Assembly: GCA_002371375.1 (NCBI GenBank)
Contig: DFIB01000013.1
Location: forward strand, 12,306-23,212
Source: Mageeibacillus sp. UBA3708
GTDB taxonomy: Bacteria > Bacillota > Clostridia > Saccharofermentanales > Saccharofermentanaceae
Direction of reading: 5' to 3'
Length of the DNA stretch: 10,907 bases
Shown: positions 1 through 5,569 of the stretch, in pieces
Layout: every line of letters begins with the position of its first letter
How positions within the stretch are numbered: position 1 is the stretch's first letter
Notes under the pieces: generated by a model
Told to the model about the DNA's origin: nothing
Database searches by the model: none
Seen by the model: the letters and a program-made list of their open reading frames with translations, nothing else
Made by a program: the position numbers and the translations under genes

Positions 1-163
1 GGGATTCGGATCGGCAGGCGCCACTGAAAAAGATGTAAGGCTCATGTCTGCCAATGTCGGACCTTCCGTACGCGTCAAAGCAGCCGGCGGCATCAGGTCT
101 GAAGAAGCAGCGCGTCAGATGCTGGCGGCAGGTGCTTCAAGGATCGGGGCATCGAAGCTGTAA
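1..163 (+). CDS. deoC: Deoxyribose-phosphate aldolase, C-terminal fragment (5' end outside window)
   Basis: This is the last 53 codons, read in frame from base 2 to the TAA at 161-163. DeoC is a cytosolic class I aldolase that splits 2-deoxyribose-5-phosphate into glyceraldehyde-3-phosphate and acetaldehyde during deoxynucleoside catabolism. The visible part covers the end of the TIM barrel. It has GFGSAGAT at the very start, RLMSANVGP, then [10 protein letters not shown], whose lysine matches the second active-site lysine of the family, and a phosphate-binding end, [11 protein letters not shown]. The Schiff-base lysine lies upstream of the window. The length and end match normal DeoC, so the gene is probably intact and merely cut by the window edge. 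It converges with the ATPase gene, with 5 bp between stop codons. The family call is firm; nothing can be said about its promoter or operon. Confidence 0.88.
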   Translation, partial: GFGSAGATEKDVRLMSANVGPSVRVKAAGGIRSEEAARQMLAAGASRIGASKL

Positions 164-185
164 GGATTTCATCTCTCCATTACAG
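158..185. terminator. Hairpin spanning both convergent stop codons; possible bidirectional transcript end
   Basis: CTGTAAGGA (158-166) pairs with TCC (176-178) and TTACAG (180-185), with A179 bulged and a 9-nt loop. The left arm contains the deoC TAA and the loop contains the TGA of the opposing ATPase gene. No T-run follows on either strand, so it does not fit the standard intrinsic terminator. It may protect 3' ends, or the pairing may be chance. It is the only structure seen between the two convergent genes. Confidence 0.3.
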
Positions 186-1464
186 AAGGATCCAGAAGGA
201 AATCATAAATGCTCAGCATCAGCACTCCTTCTTCATCATAATGAGGGGATATCATATCACCTGTAATTATTATGCGTTTAAATGCATCCTTTATCTTGCT
301 GAAAGGGCGCGTCTCCTGAATTCTTTTCTCCTCATCCGGAAGTGAATAAGCCGACTGGATATAGAGTCTTCCCGAACCTTTATTGCAGACGAAATCGATC
401 TCAAGTTGTTTGCGTTGCTTTTTGCCGTCATCTCCGGTCTCAACTATCGGAACAACACCGACATCAACGTTATAACCCCTCATACGTAGCTCATTATATA
501 TAACATTCTCCATTGAATGCGTCGGTTCAATCTGCCTGAAATTTATGCGCACATTGCGTAGGCCAAGATCGCTGAAGTAGTATTTCTGTGAGGTCTCGAT
601 ATATGATCTTCCTTTGACATCATAGCGTGTTGCCGCCTCAAGCAGAAATGAATCTTCTAAATAACCCAGGTACTTATGTATTGTCGGCGCTGTTATCTTC
701 GAATGCTTTACAGATTTAAATGTCCGCTGCAATTTCTCCGGGTTTGTAAGAGATCCGATCGAAGAGGACAAAATGTTCAGAAGATCTTCCAGCTCGCCTT
801 TGTTACGCACTTTATTTCTTTTGACAATATCGGACACATAGATCTCGCTGTAAAGATTTGACAACATCTGTGCCTTATCATCGCCGTCCCTGCAAAGAAC
901 AACCGGAGGAATGCCTCCATACATCATATATTGCGACAGACCTTCATACCTGTCTCCCTCAAAGACCGACATAAACTCTGCAAAACACAAAGGATACATA
1001 TGGATCTCGTCACCACGGCCCGAGAATTCAGTAATGATATCTCTGGACAGGAACTTTGCATTACTTCCGGTAACGAAAACATCCATATTTCTTTTGCGCA
1101 GATAACCATTCAAAACCGACTCAAACGAGTCCATTAGCTGCACTTCATCAAGGAGCAGGTAATACATATCGTTATCCGTACATCTGGCTTTGATGTAATC
1201 CATGAACTTCCGCGGATCTGCTTTCCTGTTTTCCTTCTGTAGTCCAATGAAATCTTCACCGATAGATTCCAGATCTTCGGCTGAGTCGAAAGCAAATCTG
1301 ATAATATGATCCTCGGGAACATCATTAGCTGACAGATATTCATAGAACAATGTGTTGAGAAGATATGATTTGCCGCATCTCCTCACTCCGGTTATTATCT
1401 TAACCCGGCCGTTCCCGATGCGGTTTATAAGTTTGGATAGATAATGATCCCGTTTAATGTTCAT
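169..1464 (-). CDS. AAA+ ATPase with DUF4143 / nuclease-like C-terminal domain
   Basis: A 431-residue protein of the AAA_14-DUF4143 family, common and often multicopy in anaerobic Firmicutes and Bacteroidetes. Its cellular role is not established. Residues 1-160 form the ATPase core: Walker A GVRRCGKS (26-33), Walker B YYLLLDEV (101-108, D106/E107) and sensor-like VTGSN (131-135), followed by the family signature SGRGDEIHMYPLCFAEF (148-164). A linker at about 200-300 resembles a winged-helix segment. The C-terminal domain (about 315-400) has NELR (324-327), EIDFV (355-359) and YIQSAYSL (368-375), which resembles a degenerate PD-(D/E)XK fold with Q370 near the usual catalytic lysine region. 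The length is normal and no catalytic ATPase residue is missing. The start is supported by GGAGGGAGT directly upstream of ATG. It is a single-gene unit with its own promoter between paired dyad repeats. Substrate and function are unknown. Confidence 0.9.
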   Translation of the reverse strand: MNIKRDHYLSKLINRIGNGRVKIITGVRRCGKSYLLNTLFYEYLSANDVPEDHIIRFAFDSAEDLESIGEDFIGLQKENRKADPRKFMDYIKARCTDNDMYYLLLDEVQLMDSFESVLNGYLRKRNMDVFVTGSNAKFLSRDIITEFSGRGDEIHMYPLCFAEFMSVFEGDRYEGLSQYMMYGGIPPVVLCRDGDDKAQMLSNLYSEIYVSDIVKRNKVRNKGELEDLLNILSSSIGSLTNPEKLQRTFKSVKHSKITAPTIHKYLGYLEDSFLLEAATRYDVKGRSYIETSQKYYFSDLGLRNVRINFRQIEPTHSMENVIYNELRMRGYNVDVGVVPIVETGDDGKKQRKQLEIDFVCNKGSGRLYIQSAYSLPDEEKRIQETRPFSKIKDAFKRIIITGDMISPHYDEEGVLMLSIYDFLLDPSVMER

Positions 1465-1475
1465 ACTCCCTCCGG

Positions 1476-1514
1476 AATGGATTTTTGTAACTTTTTACAC
1501 TTTTCCATTCTAGA
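1476..1514. repeat. Proximal copy of 39-bp palindromic repeat (putative operator)
   Basis: The copy contains a two-tier dyad with one shared centre at 1492.5. The outer arms are AATGGA (1476-1481) and TCCATT (1504-1509). The inner arms are TGTAA (1486-1490) and TTACA (1495-1499). The four-base gaps are T-rich on the + strand and do not pair, so this looks like a protein-binding DNA site rather than an RNA hairpin. It ends in TCTAGA on the - strand. It overlaps the predicted transcription start of the ATPase gene and stops 11 bp short of its start codon. Confidence 0.7.
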
Positions 1515-1540
1515 GTAGTACTATTTTATAGTTCGGTCAA
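1512..1540 (-). promoter_or_regulatory. Predicted sigma-A-type promoter of the AAA+ ATPase gene
   Basis: On the - strand, TTGACC (1535-1540) is followed after exactly 17 bp by TACTCT (1512-1517). The -35 box is close to consensus; the -10 box is only moderate. Transcription would start near 1503-1506, inside the proximal copy of the 39-bp repeat and about 40 nt before the ATG. The promoter is the only good candidate upstream of the gene. Confidence 0.5.
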
Positions 1541-1548
1541 GTTTCTAT

Positions 1549-1587
1549 AATGGATTTCTGTAACTTTTCACACTTTTCCATTCTAGA
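1549..1587. repeat. Distal copy of the 39-bp palindromic repeat (putative operator)
   Basis: This copy is identical to the one at 1476-1514 at 37 of 39 positions, in the same orientation, with starts 73 bp apart (about seven helical turns). The outer arms AATGGA and TCCATT are conserved. One of the two substitutions changes the inner arm TTACA to TCACA, weakening one half-site. It lies just upstream of the predicted -35 box, so the two copies bracket the promoter. Confidence 0.7.
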
Positions 1588-1638
1588 AACGGACTGAGTT
1601 CAAGTAAACTGCTCAGGCAGCTGTGCTTACCCGTTTCC

Positions 1639-1668
1639 AAAACTTCAGTTATTGGCTCTGAACGAAGT
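1639..1668 (-). terminator. Weak candidate terminator after the Cys-rich protein gene
   Basis: Read on the - strand, ACTTC and AG of the 5' arm pair with CTGAAGT of the 3' arm around the loop CCAATAA, with a 4-nt bulge, followed by TTT. It starts 27 nt past the TAA of the gene ending at 1696. The stem is short and imperfect and the T-run is only three to four bases, so this is a tentative call. Nothing else is recognised in the 1588-1695 spacer. Confidence 0.25.
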
Positions 1669-1695
1669 CCGCAGGGATTCCGGTCCAAGCAAAGG

Positions 1696-3729
1696 TTACA
1701 GGTGGGCGCAATACTCATTCGCCGCCTTATTGTAAAGATACATTGCTTTGAGCAGATCGTGCAGTTTCCCGTCATTGATCTGATCCATTGCGAGCCTGCA
1801 GTAAGCCAGTGCGGAACTTGTGACCGTATATTCTCCTGAAGCGGCTGAACTCGTCACTACTATCGTCATCGGCTCATCGAGATCCTGGGCTGCTATCCCC
1901 TCGATCGTAACGCAGTAGCAGTTCCCCCTCTTCTCCGGAATAAGCTTTTTGCCGCCGCAAGTGAAAGTGAACTCGTCTATGCTGTGTCCTTCTTCGAGGA
2001 CGAAGCGGTGCCTTATACTGGTCCTGCTCTTGAGGAGCAGCGACATCGCCGTCTCGCGGATGCCTATGTCGTCTCCGGAGAGGGTTATGGAATGACCGTC
2101 AAAAACCTGCTTCGACACAGCATCTACGCTGTCCTCATCGAAAGCCTCTGTGATCTCATCACCGCTCCCGAAATACTCCTGCGCATAGTATCCGTAATCA
2201 TGAAGCGCATCGACCAGATTAAGTACATATTTATATTCTTCACCGGAGAAATCTATTTGGGCCGAATCACAGTATTCAATAACAGAATAATTACAGATGT
2301 TCTGCCGGAAGGGCTCGTCATCAGGGTCGATCAGCGAGATCTTGCTGCCATTGCCGTCCACCATCTTAAGGCTGATGACATTGCCCATGTCCTTGGGCAC
2401 GACGCGGTATGTAAGCAGATACCTGTCAGTAGTTCCCGGCATGGGACTTCCAAGTGATGCGGTCTGATCCTTCCCCATGAAAGTGAACACGGGAGTCACA
2501 TTACCCGCCAGCGCCGCAGGCACCCTGACTTGAAAGTTTACTCCGATATCACTGTTCAGCGTCAGGGAATACTGCTCAACGGTGATACAGCTGTCGGCGG
2601 GATCAGGCTCACCGCAGCGTGAGCAAAAGCCATTCACAAAGTTGTGGCCGAGTTCATCCGTCTCATCGTCATGATCCTCCAAACCGCAGCGTGAGCAGAC
2701 ATAGACGGTATAACCGTCTTCCGTGCATGTCGGCGGAACTATCTTTGTCTCGACCCATTCATGCTCACCGCCGAGCGCATCTACCTGGTCGCGCTCTTCC
2801 TCATAACCGCATCTGGTGCACTCGTATAGCGTATACCCGTCATCTTCACATGTAGGCGGAACAACCTCCACAACTTCCCAGTCGTGATCGCCGACATCAA
2901 GTTCGGGGATATCCTCTTCTTCCGTCTCACCGCATCTGCCGCAGGTCCTGACTTTCTCGCCTTCTGTGCAGAAAGTCGGTTCTTCAGTTACCGTCCACGC
3001 ACCCCAGTCGTGACCTAACGGATCTCCGTCAAAGATAAAACCTTCCTCACCGCAGCGGCCGCACACCGCTTCCCTTCTGCCATGTTCCTCGCATGTCGGA
3101 GCCTCGTATTTGCCGCCCTGAACCACCTGCCAGTCGTGGCCGGGCGCAATGATCCGCCTTGTTTCACGCTCGCCGCATCCTTCACGCGTACAGTATCTCT
3201 CCTTCTCGCCGTCATCCTCACAAGAGGGTTCAGAAATGGTCGTCCACTCAGTCCAGATGTGCCCTAAAGGTTCTATGCGCTGTTCTTCGCACTCATCGCA
3301 TCCGTAACGTTGGCAATAACGGCAATTCCAACCGGGCTCATCACAGGTCGGTTCATCGATCTCCCAATCGCCCCATAAGTGCCCGAGTGCAGGGACTTTA
3401 TCGAACTCCTCGCCGTCCTTCACTTCATCACATCTGGAACACTCTATGTATGAATAACCTTCTTCATCGCACGTCGGAGGAACTGTCACAACGTCAGAGA
3501 AATCATGTCCGAGTGCAGGAACTATGTCGCGCTCTTCCTCTTCTCCGCATATGCTGCACTCATATAATGAATACCCGTAATCCTCGCAATCCGGAGGCTC
3601 TTGCTCCACAAACACCCAGTCGTGACTGCAATCATCATCATCCGGATCATAGGCCAACGCCTTGACAGGTATCAATGCTGCTATCATGCTCAATGCAACT
3701 ACCATCGATAAAAACTTATGCAATTTCAT
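1696..3729 (-). CDS. Secreted protein with eight and a half Cys-rich 'PTC...C..CG...GH.W' modules and a unique C-terminal domain
   Basis: A 677-residue exported protein of unknown function. Residues 1-26 are a signal peptide (MKLHKF, hydrophobic core, cleavage after ALA). Residues about 34-376 carry tandem modules of 38-46 residues with the pattern P-P/T-x-C, then G-Y/E, then C-x2-C-G or similar, then acidic residues, L-G-H-x-W/F. Eight full copies are followed by a short last copy, HNFVNGFCSRCG (362-373). Modules 3 and 4 have altered Cys spacing. Paired cysteines with a histidine suggest metal binding or disulfide-fixed small folds; this is inference. The modules are very acidic. Residues about 380-677 form a separate, almost Cys-poor domain beginning ITVEQYSLTLNSDIGVNF, a type I have seen in clostridial surface proteins but cannot name. 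There is no LPXTG motif or C-terminal membrane anchor, so it is probably released or held non-covalently. AAAGGGGA precedes the ATG. It is a single-gene unit. Confidence 0.88.
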   Translation of the reverse strand: MKLHKFLSMVVALSMIAALIPVKALAYDPDDDDCSHDWVFVEQEPPDCEDYGYSLYECSICGEEEERDIVPALGHDFSDVVTVPPTCDEEGYSYIECSRCDEVKDGEEFDKVPALGHLWGDWEIDEPTCDEPGWNCRYCQRYGCDECEEQRIEPLGHIWTEWTTISEPSCEDDGEKERYCTREGCGERETRRIIAPGHDWQVVQGGKYEAPTCEEHGRREAVCGRCGEEGFIFDGDPLGHDWGAWTVTEEPTFCTEGEKVRTCGRCGETEEEDIPELDVGDHDWEVVEVVPPTCEDDGYTLYECTRCGYEEERDQVDALGGEHEWVETKIVPPTCTEDGYTVYVCSRCGLEDHDDETDELGHNFVNGFCSRCGEPDPADSCITVEQYSLTLNSDIGVNFQVRVPAALAGNVTPVFTFMGKDQTASLGSPMPGTTDRYLLTYRVVPKDMGNVISLKMVDGNGSKISLIDPDDEPFRQNICNYSVIEYCDSAQIDFSGEEYKYVLNLVDALHDYGYYAQEYFGSGDEITEAFDEDSVDAVSKQVFDGHSITLSGDDIGIRETAMSLLLKSRTSIRHRFVLEEGHSIDEFTFTCGGKKLIPEKRGNCYCVTIEGIAAQDLDEPMTIVVTSSAASGEYTVTSSALAYCRLAMDQINDGKLHDLLKAMYLYNKAANEYCAHL
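2602..3630 (-). repeat. Coding repeat array: Cys-rich modules
   Basis: This is the part of the secreted protein gene that encodes the repeated Cys modules (residues about 34-376). The copies are alike in protein pattern but diverged in DNA. The closest pairs are modules 1 and 7 (both with EDDGYTLYEC-like text and EEERD) and modules 7 and 8 (both VPPTC..DGYT). This suggests old duplication followed by drift, with some more recent copying. Confidence 0.75.
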
Positions 3730-3758
3730 ATCTTTCCCCTTTAGATGATCTTGTGTGT

Positions 3759-3767
3759 ATTATAACA
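3759..3767 (-). promoter_or_regulatory. Extended -10 promoter of the Cys-rich protein gene
   Basis: The - strand reads TGTTATAAT, a perfect TATAAT (3759-3764) with the upstream TG of an extended -10 element. No good -35 box lies 16-18 bp further upstream, which is acceptable for extended -10 promoters. It would give a leader of about 22-25 nt containing the AAAGGGGA ribosome binding site. Confidence 0.55.
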
Positions 3768-3810
3768 TCTTTAGTATGGCGAGGGGGACGCATCCATTTG
3801 ACAGGTTGTC

Positions 3811-3858
3811 GAAAATGGGGTTGCCTCGCAGTGAACTAATCACTTTTGAGACAACCCC
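3811..3858 (-). terminator. Intrinsic terminator of the cell-wall-binding repeat protein gene
   Basis: On the - strand, GGGGTTGTCTC (3858-3848) pairs with GAGGCAACCCC (3827-3817) over 11 bp, including one G-U pair. An inner AGTGA/TCACT stem (3844-3840 with 3834-3830) sits on top, and ATTTTC (3816-3811) follows. The hairpin begins 16 nt after the TAA at 3875. The G-U pair would be a C-A mismatch on the + strand, so the structure favours - strand transcripts. Confidence 0.75.
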
Positions 3859-3874
3859 TCCTCATTGCTATTTG

Positions 3875-5020
3875 TTAATCTTCAACCCAGACCTGTTCAG
3901 TGACAGCGTCATGATGGACAACATGGGTTACCGCGTCATGATGAATAATCTGAGTTTCATAGATGTTCTTACCAGTACAATTGTTAGCACAGTAACCTGG
4001 CTGAGACGGGTCGTATTCATCGCAATGATTTGGACAGTTGTGAGAATCACACCAAGCGTCAATCTGAGAATTAGACCAACCAGTCATGTCTGTGCCGGTA
4101 TCGTTCTGTATCCACTGGGTACCAACAACTTTCTTGACTTCTTCATCCCAGGCTTCTTGGTCTACAACTGTTTCGTCCCACGCTTCAGCGATTACACGAG
4201 TCTCCCAGTGACCTGGCTTTGAGGACTCCCCTTTGACGGTTCCATCGGGACCTAGGATATAACCCTCAACTACTGTATCATGAAGCATCATGCCAAGGTC
4301 ACTAAAGTAATATTCTTTACCTCCTACCTTGAGCCAGCCCTTGGCATTTGCGCCGCCTGACTTAAAGTAATACCACTCATTATCTATCTTCTGCCAGCCT
4401 GTCTTCATTACTCCGGATGAGTTGAAAAGATAATGATCAGCACCTATTGCCGTCAATCCGGTAACCATATAACAATCACTGTCAAAGTAGTACCAGGACT
4501 TACCGCTCTTATACCAGCTGCATCGCTTGGCTGCACCTGAACCTGTAAGGTAGTACCATCTGCCGGATACATTCTGCCACCCGGTAAGCATTGTGCCGGA
4601 AGAACCGAAAACATATACAGAACCGCTTATATTCTGAACACCTGTCAGCATCACTCCGTTGATATCAAAGTAATACCATTTCTTACTGATCTTCTGCCAT
4701 CCCGCCTTCATGGCGCCGGATGATGCGAAATAATGCCATTTGCCATCAATACGCTGCCAGCCTGTGAGCATCTTGCCGCTCATATCAAAGCAATAGATCG
4801 TCCCTTTTATTGCGGCAAATCCCTTAACATAGCCTCCCGCCGGATCCTTATAATACCATTTGCCCGAGGACTTTACCCACTTCCCTCCTGATACATCAGG
4901 AATAATCATTACCACTTCGGTCTCCGTGTCGCTGCTGTCAGCAGAAAGAACCCGCGGATTGATAATGATAAACGCGAAAACAATTATAAGTGCCAACACG
5001 GCAGACAATGCTCTTTTCAT
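3875..5020 (-). CDS. Secreted cell-wall-binding-repeat (choline/glucan-binding type) protein with Cys/His-rich tail
   Basis: A 381-residue exported surface protein. The ATG at 5018-5020 is preferred because GGAGG (5027-5031) sits 6 nt before it; the in-frame ATG at 5036 would put that site inside the coding region. Residues 1-27 are a signal peptide (MKRALSAVLALIIVF, cleavage near VLSA). Residues about 48-264 hold roughly eleven 20-residue units of the CW_binding type, with motifs such as GWQKIDNEWYYF and SGVMKTG. Such repeats bind choline, teichoic acid or glucan in known families. Residues 272-381 are a distinct tail: AWDETVVDQEAWDEEV, a cluster C324-x4-C329-x3-C333-x10-C344-x3-C348 with nearby H327 and H332, and HHDAVTHVVHHDAVTEQV. 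There is no enzymatic domain, so a structural, adhesive or cell-wall-associated role is likely. The tail is of unknown function. It is followed by a strong terminator. Confidence 0.88.
   Translation of the reverse strand: MKRALSAVLALIIVFAFIIINPRVLSADSSDTETEVVMIIPDVSGGKWVKSSGKWYYKDPAGGYVKGFAAIKGTIYCFDMSGKMLTGWQRIDGKWHYFASSGAMKAGWQKISKKWYYFDINGVMLTGVQNISGSVYVFGSSGTMLTGWQNVSGRWYYLTGSGAAKRCSWYKSGKSWYYFDSDCYMVTGLTAIGADHYLFNSSGVMKTGWQKIDNEWYYFKSGGANAKGWLKVGGKEYYFSDLGMMLHDTVVEGYILGPDGTVKGESSKPGHWETRVIAEAWDETVVDQEAWDEEVKKVVGTQWIQNDTGTDMTGWSNSQIDAWCDSHNCPNHCDEYDPSQPGYCANNCTGKNIYETQIIHHDAVTHVVHHDAVTEQVWVED
4229..4879 (-). repeat. Coding repeat array: cell-wall-binding units
   Basis: About eleven units of 20-21 codons run through residues 48-264 of the surface protein. 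Canonical units with W at the start and WYYF in the middle (for example units 3, 4, 6, 9) are mixed with units lacking the tryptophans (2, 5, 8). The two kinds partly alternate, as in other choline- or glucan-binding repeat proteins. Confidence 0.8.
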
Positions 5021-5053
5021 AACATACCTCCAGCTCATTATGTATTAATTATA
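5021..5053 (-). promoter_or_regulatory. Ribosome binding site and -10 box of the cell-wall-binding protein gene
   Basis: On the - strand, TATAAT lies at 5048-5053 and GGAGG at 5027-5031, six bases before the chosen ATG. No convincing -35 box is seen about 17 bp upstream; a short dyad TGAAG/CTTCA (5075-5079 and 5086-5090) lies near that position and could be a regulator site. The ribosome binding site is firm and the promoter tentative. Confidence 0.45.
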
Positions 5054-5156
5054 CTACAGATGTAATCTTACGAATGAAGCGGAATCTTCAGTTTGTATGT
5101 TTAAGCGGGCAATTTTTGTTCTTTTTGGTACATTTGTCCTTTTAATCTCCCATGTG

Positions 5157-5193
5157 ATGTGATATAGTATGCACATAAACGAACAAACGAACG
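5157..5193 (+). promoter_or_regulatory. Promoter and repeat-bearing leader of the small membrane protein gene
   Basis: TGATATAGT (5160-5168) is an extended -10 element; no strong -35 box is seen. Transcription would begin near 5175. The leader then carries AAACGAAC twice in tandem (5177-5192), and its second copy forms a short dyad with the following CGTTT. The in-frame ATG at 5169 would fall at or before the transcription start, which argues against it as the start codon. Confidence 0.4.
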
Positions 5194-5216
5194 TTTTTGA
5201 GAGGAGAGTACCTGTT

Positions 5217-5429
5217 ATGTCACCTGTTGAAGTAATGTGTTTTTTCTTTATATCTCTTGCCGTAATCAAAGCTGTCAGGGATTGTATCGAATACTGGAAT
5301 CATGAGGAAGCTGACTACATTCCCGTGAGAACTGCCAGAGTATCGCGCGTACCTTCGGCACGCCGCGGCGCCAGAATAACAGCTATCGGAAGAGAATATG
5401 AACATGCCAAGAGAGGCCGAAGTGCCTGA
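5217..5429 (+). CDS. Probable small single-pass membrane protein of unknown function
   Basis: A 70-residue reading frame, the only likely gene on the + strand apart from deoC. Start 5217 is chosen because GAGAGGAG lies about 10 nt upstream; an in-frame ATG at 5169 has no such site and lies at the predicted transcription start. Residues about 4-20 (VEVMCFFFISLAVIKAV) form one hydrophobic segment. It is followed by an acidic, aromatic stretch, IEYWNHEEADY, and then a strongly basic tail rich in Arg and Ala, which should lie in the cytoplasm. I recognise no family. Codon choice resembles that of neighbouring genes (many ATC, GAA, GCC, AGA), which supports coding. It is divergent from the cell-wall-binding protein gene and convergent with the PAS-GGDEF gene. 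If it is not real, 5021-5569 is a 549-bp non-coding gap. Confidence 0.5.
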   Translation: MSPVEVMCFFFISLAVIKAVRDCIEYWNHEEADYIPVRTARVSRVPSARRGARITAIGREYEHAKRGRSA

Positions 5430-5540
5430 TCTGTATTTCCATTCGCCTGATGTTTGAACCGGCTGACACGGGGATCGCTGCCCTTCCTCCATGCCCACCA
5501 CACACATATACACGGCAGTTATCCCCGCCGGGCAAACACG

Positions 5541-5564
5541 GTGAAGTTGCCTGAGGCAGTTCAC
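5541..5564. terminator. Hairpin between convergent genes; possible terminator of the four-gene unit
   Basis: GTGAA (5541-5545) pairs with TTCAC (5560-5564), and the inner TGCC pairs with GGCA around a TGA loop, with 2 and 1 unpaired bases between the stems. It begins 5 nt after the TAA of the PAS-GGDEF gene (- strand). The following - strand sequence has only TTT within CGTGTTTGCC, so any T-run is poor. The remainder of 5430-5540 shows nothing I can identify. Confidence 0.35.
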
Positions 5565-5569
5565 GCAGG

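Noticed and set aside
1476..1587. The two 39-bp repeats as a CRISPR array or as ends of an insertion sequence
   Set aside because: There are only two copies, the 34-bp stretch between them holds a promoter, and no cas gene is present. Insertion sequence ends would be inverted relative to each other and flank a transposase; these are direct and flank nothing coding.
1545..1775. A 76-residue - strand frame between the Cys-rich gene and the ATPase gene
   Set aside because: Its 3' part is built from the repeat sequence, its 5' part overlaps the end of the Cys-rich gene in another frame, and no start signals are seen.
3159..3665. A 168-residue open frame on the + strand, with others at 1984-2457 and 2619-2855
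   Set aside because: These are antisense to the Cys-module gene. Their regular His/Arg/Ser content is the complement of the repeated Cys, Glu and Asp codons.
3875..5020. Reading the wall-binding repeat protein as an autolysin or glucosyltransferase
   Set aside because: No amidase, lysozyme, peptidase or GH70 domain is present. The protein consists only of signal peptide, binding units and the unassigned tail.
5036..5038. Upstream start codon for the cell-wall-binding protein (and likewise 6506-6508 and 7360-7362 for the PAS-GGDEF and permease genes)
   Set aside because: The first two would place the GGAGG-type ribosome binding site inside the coding sequence, and the third lies only 1 nt from it. 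In all three cases a downstream ATG has the expected spacing.
5220..5564. A 114-residue - strand frame just downstream of the PAS-GGDEF gene
   Set aside because: It would start at a GTG inside the hairpin at 5541-5564 with no ribosome binding site. It overlaps the better supported small membrane protein gene and has no recognisable pattern.
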